Shown: positions 8,969-17,320, numbered from the stretch's first letter. The stretch: 64,000 nucleotides of DNA from Tolypothrix tenuis PCC 7101 (GCF_002368295.1 NZ_AP018248.1:2353977-2417976); one strand, 5' to 3'. The notes: a model not told the origin generated them from the letters alone. Numbers and translations are program-made.

Positions 8969-11896
8969 TTAAGTTTCGGGCTTTTGTTTCTCTTTCAGCA
9001 TCGTCGCTGTTTGGAGATCTAGCTGGCTCAATATTTGGTAAACTCTTCCTCGATAGTGGTATACCTCCGCATATTGAGGATTAATCCTCAATGCTTGATT
9101 GTAATCCTCTATAGCAGAAAGATATTTTTTAAGTTTAGTATTAGCCATTCCTCGGCGCACATAAGCTTCAGTCTGTTTAGGATTCAATTGCAATACTTGT
9201 GTGTAATCTGTTAATGCTTCTTGAAAATTTTGCTGTTCAAAGTTTTGCTTTCCAGATGCCATTAAAATTTCAATAGCTTTTTGACGAGTTTCCGTAGCCT
9301 TATCAACTATTCCTGCTAATTGATATTGTTCATATGCTTGTAACCATTGTTTTTGTTTTTCAAAATCTTTAGCTTGATATTCAGCTTTTTTAGCTATATT
9401 CTCACTGTTCATCCAGCAACGTTTTTCATCATCAAATCGCCTCATTTGATGCCATTGCTGGGCTGCATCTTCCCACTGTTGTTTCACTTCCAGTAGTCGA
9501 ATTTCACAGATTTGCTTTTTTTCTAAATTTCCTGCTTGTTGCCAACAGTTTGCTGCTGGTTGCCACTGTTCATATTTCTCAAATAATTCAGCAGCCTGCT
9601 TATATCTTCCAATAGCTTCCCATTCTCTCGCTGCTTGTGCAAATTGGCCTTGTGCTTCTAATAAATGAATTTCACAAATTTGCCTTTGTTCAACATTACC
9701 TACTTTTCCCCAACAGGTTGCTGCTGATTGCCATTGCTGAACACGCTGGAAAAGTTTAGCAGCAGTTTCCCAATTTTCTAATTCAGCAAAAATTTCCGCA
9801 GCTTCTTGATATTTTCCTTCTTTGTGTAGTTGTTTAGCTCTTGCCTGGGAATATTTTAATCTATCACCTGATTTCTCAAAACATTCAGCAGCTTGTAGAT
9901 AAAACTCAGCTTTTAAGTAATATTCTCCACGTTGCTGCCAATCTTGAACTTGTGTACCCGAACGATTTTCTGCAACCGTTTGCATATCCTGAATTGTGTA
10001 GTGATTTATTAGCTCAGGTTGTTGCCAAAATTCAGAAATTTTTTCTTCCCAAACATTTAAAATCCGACGGGCACGAGTTATCGCCACATAAAGTAAATTT
10101 AGTTCTAATAATAACCCTGGTGTTTCATGCTCTTGCAATCGAGAAGGTTTTTGTAAAGCTCTCTGCCATAAATCCCGACGACACTGAAAAAAATCTACTA
10201 AAAATACAGTATCAAACTCTAACCCTTTAGCTTCCTCAATTGTAAACACTAAAGAAGACTTAAAAGCCTCGCGCAGATGTTCTCTTTCTGGATTTGTCCT
10301 CACTAAAATAGCATCACCTGGATGCAGCGTTTGCAGTATAGATTCAAGCTGTTTATTAGAAGCAGCAACTATACGAGTTGGTTCGCCATAATTACTAATA
10401 TCCTCAGTATTCTTATATGGATAAGATGTATTTAATAATCGATAACGTACTTGTAATATTTGATTAGCTAAATTAACTAATGAACCAACACTGCGGAAGT
10501 TGAATGTAAATGTTTCTTGCAGAGGTTGTTGTCGTCCGTGGTGAAAAAATCTTGTTTTTAAGTCTTCCCAACGAAAACCGCTAGGACTAATCATTTGGTG
10601 TAAATCACCAGCAAAAAATAAATTACCTGTGGGTGCAATTAGTCGCATGATAAATTCCAACTGTAATTCCGTAAAATCTTGCACTTCATCACAGACAATT
10701 AACCGATAATCTTTAAGACTTTTTTCACTGATAATTTCTAAAGCTCTACGAGTCAAATCTATCTCATCAAATCGCCCATTCTCTTTAATTTTTCTTTGAT
10801 ACCAATAGGTAAATGCAGAGTAAAAAGTAGCACGTCTACTAAGTTGGATAATACTTGAACGTTTAGCACCTAAATGTTCATATTCAGATTGGCTTAAATA
10901 ATCTGCATCTAAAGCTAATTGGCTGCCTTTAATAATACTGCGAATTTCATTCCAAACTAAAGCAGTAGGATATCTTTGACGTTCTTTATGTAAATAAATT
11001 TTTTCAAAAATATGAAAATTTACTTCATCTTCTGGTGAATAAATCTCTCCCGTTTGCTCGAGAATTTCTAAACATAAGTCTCTTAAGGTTTTAAACTGAA
11101 ATAGAGATGTAACTGCAGGATTGTTAGTACCTAATAATTGATAAAATTGTTCTTTTGCATTGTTTACCAATAAAGGGTTGTAAGCAACATAAAGCCTTTT
11201 ACCAGATTCTGGATATTGTAAATAATCATATAAAATGCGATGTATAGCTACTGTAGTTTTGCCAGTTCCAGCACTACCTTTGAGAAGAATATCGTGGTTT
11301 TTTGTAGCTAGTGCATATTCTTCTGGTGTGAGTTTTAATTGTAAATCTACATCCTGATTGATAATAGCGCTTTGCCAATCTTCAGGTGAGTCTATAATTA
11401 ACCACTGGATATTACCTAATAGTTCATCTCTATGTTCTGATGAAATTACTGAATCTAAATCTTCATCTTCTAATAGAGCTAATTCTAGTGTGTCACGTTC
11501 AGTTTGTGGCAGTTCATGCAAACTTGATTCTATGTTACCTAGGGTATTAATTATCTCTCCATCTAACCAAGTTGTATCTGGTGTTCTTTCTCTAGCTGCC
11601 TTTCTAGGAACATCATCATGATCCAAACAAATATCCTGAATAGCGATGTAAACTCCTGCTTTTCCTGTTTCAGGCTGTCTTGATTTGTTGTAAGTGAAAA
11701 TTAAACGACTAGCACGATCAATCCTTGCTTCCCAAACTCTTTTAGTAATGCCTTTAAGCCGTTTAACCCTCAATCCACCATCAAACTGCCGCTGTCTTAG
11801 CTGATTAATGCAATCCCAAGTTTTTTGTCGAACAGTACTACTAATATCTTTACGCAAAAATTTTACAACATCTGGATGTAAGACGATTGAGAGCAT
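8969..11896 (-). CDS. RelE/ParE-like domain, UvrD/Rep helicase and TPR fusion protein
   Basis: This 975-aa protein has three parts. Residues 1-95 resemble a RelE/ParE toxin fold (HPDVVKFLRK, VKRLKGITKRVWEARIDRASRLIF). Residues about 190-640 form a superfamily 1 helicase with Walker A GSAGTGKT (207-214), Walker B CDEVQD (402-407), the TFNFRS motif and YVAITRAR motif VI (603-610). Residues about 660-970 are tetratricopeptide-like helices rich in Trp, Gln and Ala, ending in two clear TPR units. An XRE-type regulator gene lies 148 bp upstream on the same strand, as expected for a toxin-antitoxin-like pair. The helicase motifs look intact. A role in DNA repair or defence is inference. Confidence 0.85.
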   Translation of the reverse strand: MLSIVLHPDVVKFLRKDISSTVRQKTWDCINQLRQRQFDGGLRVKRLKGITKRVWEARIDRASRLIFTYNKSRQPETGKAGVYIAIQDICLDHDDVPRKAARERTPDTTWLDGEIINTLGNIESSLHELPQTERDTLELALLEDEDLDSVISSEHRDELLGNIQWLIIDSPEDWQSAIINQDVDLQLKLTPEEYALATKNHDILLKGSAGTGKTTVAIHRILYDYLQYPESGKRLYVAYNPLLVNNAKEQFYQLLGTNNPAVTSLFQFKTLRDLCLEILEQTGEIYSPEDEVNFHIFEKIYLHKERQRYPTALVWNEIRSIIKGSQLALDADYLSQSEYEHLGAKRSSIIQLSRRATFYSAFTYWYQRKIKENGRFDEIDLTRRALEIISEKSLKDYRLIVCDEVQDFTELQLEFIMRLIAPTGNLFFAGDLHQMISPSGFRWEDLKTRFFHHGRQQPLQETFTFNFRSVGSLVNLANQILQVRYRLLNTSYPYKNTEDISNYGEPTRIVAASNKQLESILQTLHPGDAILVRTNPEREHLREAFKSSLVFTIEEAKGLEFDTVFLVDFFQCRRDLWQRALQKPSRLQEHETPGLLLELNLLYVAITRARRILNVWEEKISEFWQQPELINHYTIQDMQTVAENRSGTQVQDWQQRGEYYLKAEFYLQAAECFEKSGDRLKYSQARAKQLHKEGKYQEAAEIFAELENWETAAKLFQRVQQWQSAATCWGKVGNVEQRQICEIHLLEAQGQFAQAAREWEAIGRYKQAAELFEKYEQWQPAANCWQQAGNLEKKQICEIRLLEVKQQWEDAAQQWHQMRRFDDEKRCWMNSENIAKKAEYQAKDFEKQKQWLQAYEQYQLAGIVDKATETRQKAIEILMASGKQNFEQQNFQEALTDYTQVLQLNPKQTEAYVRRGMANTKLKKYLSAIEDYNQALRINPQYAEVYHYRGRVYQILSQLDLQTATMLKEKQKPET

Positions 11897-12044
11897 AATT
11901 TTGTTTTGTCAGCTTAAATAAATTAGTCAAAAAATACATAGATAAATAATTAATATTGGTCTAACTCTTATTAATCCTAAATTGCCAAGTGAAATTTGCG
12001 ATCGCCCATACCCAAACAGAGCAAATATGGCTGACTTTCTAGAA

Positions 12045-12266
12045 CTAATAAAATTGTTCATCCATTGCTTTTAACATTCTCTCAATCTTCTCCATCGCCA
12101 AGGGTGATGGTTGAGAGCGTTTATTTTCCCAACGGTTAATTGTTGAATATGTAACACCTAGAGAAGCTGCAAACTGTTCTTGCGTTAGCCCAGCCACAAG
12201 CCGCAGCCTCCGGATAAGCTGTCCTACCTCTGGCTGATTTCTCACCAAGGGTTTTTTGATATTCAT
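12045..12266 (-). CDS. Small XRE-family helix-turn-helix regulator
   Basis: This 73-aa protein is almost entirely a lambda-Cro/XRE HTH: LRLVAGLTQEQFAASLGVTYSTINRWENKRSQPS. It probably binds DNA as a dimer. It sits just upstream of the RelE-helicase-TPR gene on the same strand. The pair recalls HigBA/RelBE modules in which an XRE protein controls and neutralises a RelE-fold partner. That pairing is inferred from position only. Confidence 0.85.
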   Translation of the reverse strand: MNIKKPLVRNQPEVGQLIRRLRLVAGLTQEQFAASLGVTYSTINRWENKRSQPSPLAMEKIERMLKAMDEQFY

Positions 12267-12509
12267 TTACCTTTTCAATCCGCTATCTCAAGTAGCTAAT
12301 GCTATATTATTTGCTACATCCTAACTATGTTTAAATGCCGCAATCATCAGTAATCACTCGTAATTAAAATTCTTCTTGAGACAATTACTGCTTTAGCCTG
12401 AGTGCGGGATGATGAATTGCAGACGAATATTACGCCAGGGAACAGAGAAAAGCCAGCAAAGGCTTTGGCTATCTAATTTTTATGTTTAGGTGTTTAGTAA
12501 TTTATCTAG

Positions 12510-12641
12510 CGATCGCGCCATCTCAGCCACTACTCTGCTACTCAACATACTGGCATTGAAATGGCAGAAATCTACTGGCACTTTGTAGACATCATCTGGA
12601 TCGTTCTATTTTCGCTGCTGTATATCCTGACTTTGTTTTAG
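12510..12641 (+). pseudogene. 3' relic of cytochrome c oxidase subunit III gene (coxC/ctaE)
   Basis: In the 634-bp gap between two minus-strand genes, the plus strand encodes HTGIEMAEIYWHFVDIIWIV and a short hydrophobic tail, then a stop at 12639-12641. This is the characteristic C-terminal end of heme-copper oxidase subunit III, including YWHFVD. An in-frame stop at 12507 cuts the frame, and nothing upstream extends it, so only about the last 43 codons survive. The remaining DNA of the gap (12267-12509 and 12642-12900) shows nothing recognisable. Extra cox operons sit inside or beside nif clusters in some filamentous cyanobacteria, so this may mark a lost neighbour. Confidence 0.8.
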
Positions 12642-12900
12642 GCTGTAAATCAAGGTTTGGAATAGATTAATAGTAGTTACCCAAATAATTAAGTTTACCT
12701 AGATTCAAAATCAAAACAGTAGATTTAGTTAACGATTTTCTTAATAGAATCCTCCAGATATTTACTCATACTATATCAGTATCAATTGCAAGTACCTGCA
12801 TTTTTCCCATGCTTTAGGAGCCTATACAATCATTGGTGGATTTTTATTTTCATCGTAAAAGACAGGCGGATTTTTGATTATTTTTGCGTAGCTAATTTAT

Positions 12901-13653
12901 CTATAATATTTGATGAATACTTTCAACAACTTGCTCAATAAAGTCGACTGCATCATTAACCAATAATTCATCTATATACCATCGATTTCCTATATTATAA
13001 GTAGGATCTATATCAGCTTCATGAGCAATTTTATTTCTACGATCAACAATTAAGCTCATTTGCTGTTTGATATCTCTTGTTGGCCTACATATTTTAACAG
13101 CAACTTCGTCCCATAATTTCTTATCTGATATAAGCCTAATTGCGTCAGCTATCTTATCTGGTTGTTGAAAGCTTTTATAACTAAGAGTTTCTCTGATTTC
13201 ATTTTCTAGCCAAGAAACATTATTATTAAGCTTATTCACTATACTATTTGATATTACTGGAATTAAAGACGAGATTGTATGAGACTGCTGTATAAATGTG
13301 GAGCCGTAACTCTGCTGAATCTCGTTTTCCAACCAAGATGCAATATCTGTTGCCATTATCCGTTCTTGACGAGCAGCACTTAACGAAATTTGAAACCGAG
13401 AAAAGGCTGATTGAGTAGTATTCGCGGGAGGGCTGGGTTCAGGACGTTGCTCGCAATGAATTTCTATCATCCCCAATGTAACAACTTCGTGAATGTAATA
13501 GTCTAAAGCACTCACAGCTAGAACCAAAGATGCTCTTAAAATATCAGACACATCTAAAGCACCGGTAGCTTGAGCTTTTATAGAGTTGTGAAGAGCAATG
13601 AGGTCTCGAACGCGACCAATACTAATACGAAATTGGTCAAGCGCTGACTGCAT
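12901..13653 (-). CDS. HEPN-domain protein (RiboL-PSP-HEPN-like), partner of ParA
   Basis: This 250-aa protein has the two hallmarks of HEPN nucleases: a helix with ALDYYIHEVV (Asp51, His55) and the RNKIAH motif (Arg206 to His211, Rx4H) near the C-terminus. The Rx4H motif is the RNA-cleaving site in many HEPN toxins. The middle contains an internal duplication with a 41-residue period: SWLENEIQQ at 106-114 and SWLENEIRE at 147-155, each followed by a F..QQ segment. It overlaps the ParA gene by 17 bp and so is translated with it. Ribonuclease activity and a defence role are inferred from the motif and the operon; no substrate can be named. Confidence 0.75.
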   Translation of the reverse strand: MQSALDQFRISIGRVRDLIALHNSIKAQATGALDVSDILRASLVLAVSALDYYIHEVVTLGMIEIHCEQRPEPSPPANTTQSAFSRFQISLSAARQERIMATDIASWLENEIQQSYGSTFIQQSHTISSLIPVISNSIVNKLNNNVSWLENEIRETLSYKSFQQPDKIADAIRLISDKKLWDEVAVKICRPTRDIKQQMSLIVDRRNKIAHEADIDPTYNIGNRWYIDELLVNDAVDFIEQVVESIHQIL

Positions 13654-14704
13654 AGGTAGAGGTAGAAGTTAGTGCAATAATCTTATCTGCTAGGTCTGAA
13701 AAAGTTTTCCTAAATTCTTCTTGTTTCTTTTGGTTATTTTCTAATACTATTCCTGTTTGTTCCAATTGCTCAGGTGTGAGGTCATAAACTGGTGTTCGGT
13801 GTTCCTGAGACAGAGCAATCAGACTATTAAAATTTGAGATTTTCGTAAGAGAGAAACTACCGTTAATTCCCTGCTCAGTGTATAGTGTTGCAGGTAGCAT
13901 CATATTATTCTGGCGTAAAATAGGAACTAACTTATCAGAGACAGTTTGCTCAACTTTCTGAATCCATGTTTGAAAGGCAGCAGTCTCTTTTCCTCGTATA
14001 ATTCGATAATTTTGCACAATAATTCCTAAAAAATGTAACTTAACGTTAGGAAATGGGTAAGCAGCATCTTTCAGAATTTGCAGAGAGCTTGCTGTTTTGG
14101 CCCAAGCGCACCATCTTGGTAAAACTTTAGCTAAAGAGTCTATTGCCATTACTGAGAAGAAATCCGCAGTGGTTGGCACAAGAAAAAAATCACTCGTCAT
14201 TAATAAATTCTGATTTATCGAGCCTAAACTTGGACTCATATCAATTAAAATATAATCCGCATTAAACTTAGTAGCTGTTTTATCTAATAAATCAGTGATA
14301 GAGCCTGGTAAATTTTTAAGGGCTTGAATTGAACCACTTAATTCTTGAGCAATACCTAATGTCACCTCATATTCAGCAAATCCAACATGACCAGGCAATA
14401 AAAATAACCCATCTCGACCTTGTACGGGTATACAATCTACAGCCTCAATAGCCCTAGGTTGAGACTCAAAAGCGGGAGCTAAACCTGTCTTAATGTTTGA
14501 CGTTGTATTATATATATTTTCTATTCTTGCCTCATCATCCTCTGTTTCTTCTCCCAAAGCCATTCCTGTGAGATTACATTGCGGGTCGGTATCCACAAGA
14601 ATGACTCTTTTACCTTTTGAGGCAAGCATCCATCCTAAATTAAATGTGGTTGTTGTTTTGCTAACTCCACCCTTGTGATTAAACAAGGCAATTTTTAGAA
14701 CCAT
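13637..14704 (-). CDS. ParA/MinD-type P-loop ATPase
   Basis: This 355-aa protein starts with the deviant Walker A KGGVSKTTT (residues 11-19), followed by VILVDTDPQCNLTG and later YILIDMSPSLGS. These are the signature motifs of ParA/Soj ATPases. The family forms ATP-dependent dimers that bind DNA non-specifically, usually with a ParB partner. No ParB gene or parS-like repeat is seen here. The downstream, overlapping gene encodes a HEPN protein instead. The pair therefore looks like a self-contained accessory module rather than a replicon partition locus. The C-terminal 80 residues are helical and unassigned. Confidence 0.9.
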   Translation of the reverse strand: MVLKIALFNHKGGVSKTTTTFNLGWMLASKGKRVILVDTDPQCNLTGMALGEETEDDEARIENIYNTTSNIKTGLAPAFESQPRAIEAVDCIPVQGRDGLFLLPGHVGFAEYEVTLGIAQELSGSIQALKNLPGSITDLLDKTATKFNADYILIDMSPSLGSINQNLLMTSDFFLVPTTADFFSVMAIDSLAKVLPRWCAWAKTASSLQILKDAAYPFPNVKLHFLGIIVQNYRIIRGKETAAFQTWIQKVEQTVSDKLVPILRQNNMMLPATLYTEQGINGSFSLTKISNFNSLIALSQEHRTPVYDLTPEQLEQTGIVLENNQKKQEEFRKTFSDLADKIIALTSTSTYAVSA

Positions 14705-14846
14705 TGCAATATGCCTGCATACATTAGCTTTCAGGTGTCAATTATAAGTATAGCTTGGGGCTTTTGTTCAAAAGTCGCTAGTTTACATACAAGCCGAGAA
14801 AACAATACGGTTCAGTTAAGCCTCACAATTAGGTAAAGGCTAAAGC

Positions 14847-14870
14847 AGAGACGCGAAATTTCGCGTCTCT
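14847..14870. terminator. Palindrome AGAGACGCGAAATTTCGCGTCTCT at the 3' end of the nif run
   Basis: This is a perfect 24-bp palindrome a few bases beyond the fdxB stop codon. It is one of four GACGCG...CGCGTC palindromes in the window (also 31691, 38603 and 62545). As RNA it would form a stable hairpin and may end the nif transcript, but no long T-run follows on either side. It may simply be a dispersed repeat that serves as a terminator. Confidence 0.55.
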
Positions 14871-14874
14871 AAAA

Positions 14875-15171
14875 CTAATTTTGATCAAGTGGAGTGTGGG
14901 TGTAACAATTTTTGGGACAAGTCCTAGCGCAAGCCTGGCAACCAATACAATACTCTGGATGAATGATAGACATAACTTTACGCTCTATTTCCTCATTCTC
15001 TTCATCTTCCACAAACTCGCCATCTTCGTTTAATGCTCGCAGGATTAGCACATTCCGACCACAAGCTTTAAAACATCTACCACAGCCAATGCATTTGTCT
15101 TGGTTAATATCTTGGACAAATTGGGGTGTCCAAGCTTTTCCCCCAAATGTTAAACCAGTAAGTATTGCCAT
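14875..15171 (-). CDS. fdxB: Nif-specific ferredoxin III, 2x[4Fe-4S]
   Basis: This 98-aa ferredoxin has two cluster-binding motifs: CIGCGRCFKACGRNVL and CIGCQACARTCPKNC. The N-terminus MAILTGLTFGGKAWTPQF is typical of the nif-specific ferredoxin III family. A longer frame to 15201 would need a TTG start, so I chose the ATG at 15171. It is the last gene of the leftward nif run. The protein should carry electrons or support cofactor assembly for nitrogenase; the exact partner is not known from sequence. Confidence 0.9.
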   Translation of the reverse strand: MAILTGLTFGGKAWTPQFVQDINQDKCIGCGRCFKACGRNVLILRALNEDGEFVEDEENEEIERKVMSIIHPEYCIGCQACARTCPKNCYTHTPLDQN

Positions 15172-15235
15172 AGTGTAATTTTCCGTAATTGCCAGGGACA
15201 AATCAATTCAAAAATGCTTGAGTGCAGTTAACAGT

Positions 15236-15277
15236 CAACTGTTAACCGTCATCACTCAACTGTTAACCGTCATCACT
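15236..15277. repeat. Exact 21-bp tandem duplication
   Basis: Two identical 21-bp units (CAACTGTTAACCGTCATCACT) lie head to tail directly beyond the fdxH stop. The GTTAAC core recurs in related repeats at 30217-30241 and 36033-36068. Confidence 0.85.
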
Positions 15278-15576
15278 TAAACTAAATAGGGTTCTTGGTG
15301 AGTGCGAATTGTGCAATCAGAACGGGGGTAGGTAACACAGAGGACAATAAATCCTTTCGCCATCTGATCATCATCGAGAAATACCTGTTCAGATTGATCG
15401 ACTTCACCTTCAACTACCTTGGCGACGCAACTAGAGCAAGAACCAGAGCGACAGGAAAAGGGTAACTCTAAGTCTTGTGCTTCAGCAGCATCTAGAATCG
15501 TGGTATTTTCATCAACAGGAATGGTAATGTCGAGCGATCGCTTTTTATTGATCAATCTCACTTGAAAAGTTGTCAT
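15277..15576 (-). CDS. fdxH: Heterocyst-type [2Fe-2S] ferredoxin, electron donor to nitrogenase
   Basis: This 99-aa plant-type ferredoxin has the cluster motif CRSGSCSSC plus a distal Cys in VLCVTYPRSDC and ends HQEPYLV. The sequence (QVRLINKKR, VEGEVDQSEQ, FLDDDQMAKGF) matches FdxH, the direct electron donor to NifH in heterocysts or anaerobic vegetative cells. The open frame starts at 15591, but GGAGG lies 8 bp upstream of the ATG at 15576 and only 2 bp upstream of the previous ATG, so 15576 is the better start. It follows hesB after 36 bp. Confidence 0.94.
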   Translation of the reverse strand: MTTFQVRLINKKRSLDITIPVDENTTILDAAEAQDLELPFSCRSGSCSSCVAKVVEGEVDQSEQVFLDDDQMAKGFIVLCVTYPRSDCTIRTHQEPYLV

Positions 15577-15612
15577 CGTCATATCCTCCAAAATAAATAA
15601 AGGTTTCAGTAA

Positions 15613-15984
15613 TCAGCTACAAGGTACGCCAGCAGGGGAACAATTACCTGCTTGGAATGATTTCCCACAACCACAGGTATCAGTGGCGTTGGGATTGCTA
15701 AACTTAAATCCGCTTTCCAGTAAGCCATCGATAAAATCAACCACAACGCCTTCTAGTAACGGGGCGCTTTTTGAATCAACGTAGATGCGTAACTTACCTT
15801 GCTGCATCACTATGTCATCGGCTTGCGGAGCGTTGATAACTTTGATGGCATATTGATAGCCATTACAACCGCCATCCTCAACAGCAACACGGATACCGCG
15901 TTGGGTAGCATTTTCATCTTTATTTGAGGCTAAAAGAAAAGTACGCAGACGGAATTCTGCTGCTTCTGTTAATGTGAGAGTCAT
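15613..15984 (-). CDS. hesB: HesB, A-type iron-sulfur carrier
   Basis: This 123-aa protein is of the IscA/HesB family with the three conserved cysteines in DGGCNGYQY and DTCGCGKSF. A-type carriers hold [2Fe-2S] or [4Fe-4S] clusters and pass them to apoproteins. In diazotrophic cyanobacteria hesB is expressed with nif genes, and this copy lies between hesA and fdxH on the same strand. The C-terminus carries two further Cys residues. The start follows the family's normal length. Confidence 0.94.
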   Translation of the reverse strand: MTLTLTEAAEFRLRTFLLASNKDENATQRGIRVAVEDGGCNGYQYAIKVINAPQADDIVMQQGKLRIYVDSKSAPLLEGVVVDFIDGLLESGFKFSNPNATDTCGCGKSFQAGNCSPAGVPCS

Positions 15985-16035
15985 AATTTGGGGATTGGGG
16001 ATTGGGGAGCAGAGGAAGAAATTATTACTCAGAAC

Positions 16036-16839
16036 TCAGCACTCAGCACTGGCTAAGGCAAAGTTACTTAGCTGTAGGGGGTTATGATAATGAGGAGAAT
16101 GAGTACCGCACACTGGACAATTGCGATCGCGGTAGGAACGACGCTTGGCAAATGCCATCTGGTGTAAATCCATTGTTAATAGTTGCGATAACAATGGTTG
16201 GTTAAATCCAGTAATTAACTTAATTGCTTCTAGTGCTGTTAAACAAGCCAAGGTTCCAGAAACCGCACCTAGCACGCCAAAGCTACGCCGATCCCATTCT
16301 GGTTTTTCGGGAAATAAGCAAGATAAGCAAGGTGTAACGCCAGGGACAATTGTAGTGAGATAAGCCTCCATCCCATCCATCGCGGCTTCTACCATCGGCT
16401 TACGCCAACGCACGCAAGCTGCATTCAATAAGTCGCGTTCCACAAAATTGTGGGCGCAGTCAAGCGCAACATCGGCAGATTGAACTAAGGAATCGACATT
16501 ATCCGGCGTAACGTAATCAAATATGGCTTCGACTTCCACATCTGGGTTGATATCCTCAAGCCGTTCTTTGGCTTTAAATACACGCGGTTTACCTACCCAA
16601 TCATCACTCATGAGAATTTGGCGATTCATGTCATCTAGCCGCAACTCACCGCCTCGAACTAAAATCAAACGCCCTACACCCGCTACCGCCAGGTAAAGTG
16701 CTGCTGTACCGCCTAATCCTCCCACACCTGTAACCACTACTGTTGCAGATTTAAGTCGCTGCTGTGCTTTTTTGCCAAAACCAGGGAGCATGATTTGGCG
16801 GCGGTAACGTTCTAATTCATTAGGCGAGAGGTTTACCAC
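16036..16839 (-). CDS. hesA: HesA, MoeB/ThiF-family adenylyltransferase-like protein
   Basis: This 267-aa E1-like protein has the nucleotide-binding GVGGLGG motif near residue 37, RQILMSDDW, and paired zinc-binding cysteines (CLSCLF and CPVCGTH). The MoeB/ThiF family adenylates the C-terminus of small sulfur-carrier proteins. HesA is a nif-linked member proposed to help metal-cluster or molybdenum cofactor delivery, but its precise role is unsettled. The start is GTG at 16837-16839. It is followed by hesB in the order conserved in Anabaena-type clusters. The C-terminus runs into CAGCACT-type heptamer repeats. Confidence 0.92.
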   Translation of the reverse strand: MVNLSPNELERYRRQIMLPGFGKKAQQRLKSATVVVTGVGGLGGTAALYLAVAGVGRLILVRGGELRLDDMNRQILMSDDWVGKPRVFKAKERLEDINPDVEVEAIFDYVTPDNVDSLVQSADVALDCAHNFVERDLLNAACVRWRKPMVEAAMDGMEAYLTTIVPGVTPCLSCLFPEKPEWDRRSFGVLGAVSGTLACLTALEAIKLITGFNQPLLSQLLTMDLHQMAFAKRRSYRDRNCPVCGTHSPHYHNPLQLSNFALASAEC

Positions 16840-16936
16840 TGTTGATTTCTCCTAATACAGCACAGCGTAAATACAACAACCTTTCAAATAACGCAAAAGC
16901 CTATACTCTTATTTATTCTTTTGACTTTTGACTTTT

Positions 16937-16984
16937 GCGGAAAGTTGCGTGCGGGGGTTCCCCCCGTTGAGCAAACTTTCCAAG
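16937..16984. repeat. GCGGAAAGT...ACTTTCCAAG hairpin repeat, copy 1
   Basis: This inverted repeat has GGAAAGTT and AACTTTCC outer arms and a GCGGGGGTTCCCCCC inner hairpin. It lies between nifW and hesA. Related copies are at 34720-34764 and 54131-54173. Confidence 0.7.
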
Positions 16985-17002
16985 ACGACTTTTGACTTAC
17001 TT

Positions 17003-17320
17003 TTAGCTTGTCGCAATTTCTGTCAGCATGACAATATTGTTAGGCTTTTGCTTAAACACCTTGAACAACTTTTGTTCTAGAGGTGTAGAACTGAGGAAAA
17101 CTTCGTAAGCTTGTTGAAGTGCTGTGCAGTATAAATCGAGTTTCTCAGCTTGGCTTAGTTCTGAATTATGAGCATCAATCTCTTGAATAGATTGAGAAAA
17201 ACGCTTCAAAATATGCAGACGATTAACTTGGACAACTTTAGGATCGTAAGGAAGTTGAAAAAACTCGAAGTATTCTTCTGCATTTACAAGTTGATTAAAC
17301 TGTTCTACGTCCCATGTCAT
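17003..17320 (-). CDS. nifW: Nitrogenase-stabilizing/protective protein NifW
   Basis: This 105-aa protein carries the NifW pattern: FNQLVNAEEYFEFFQLPYDPKVVQVNRLHILKRF. NifW is associated with MoFe-protein maturation and protection from oxygen in other diazotrophs. Its start overlaps the stop of the upstream DUF683 gene by 4 bp (ATGA), so the two are translationally coupled. The length matches the family. Confidence 0.93.
   Translation of the reverse strand: MTWDVEQFNQLVNAEEYFEFFQLPYDPKVVQVNRLHILKRFSQSIQEIDAHNSELSQAEKLDLYCTALQQAYEVFLSSTPLEQKLFKVFKQKPNNIVMLTEIATS

Noticed and set aside
13637..14704. Plasmid or prophage partition locus
   Set aside because: ParA is present but no ParB, replication gene, integrase or parS-like array accompanies it, and both flanks are chromosomal gene clusters.
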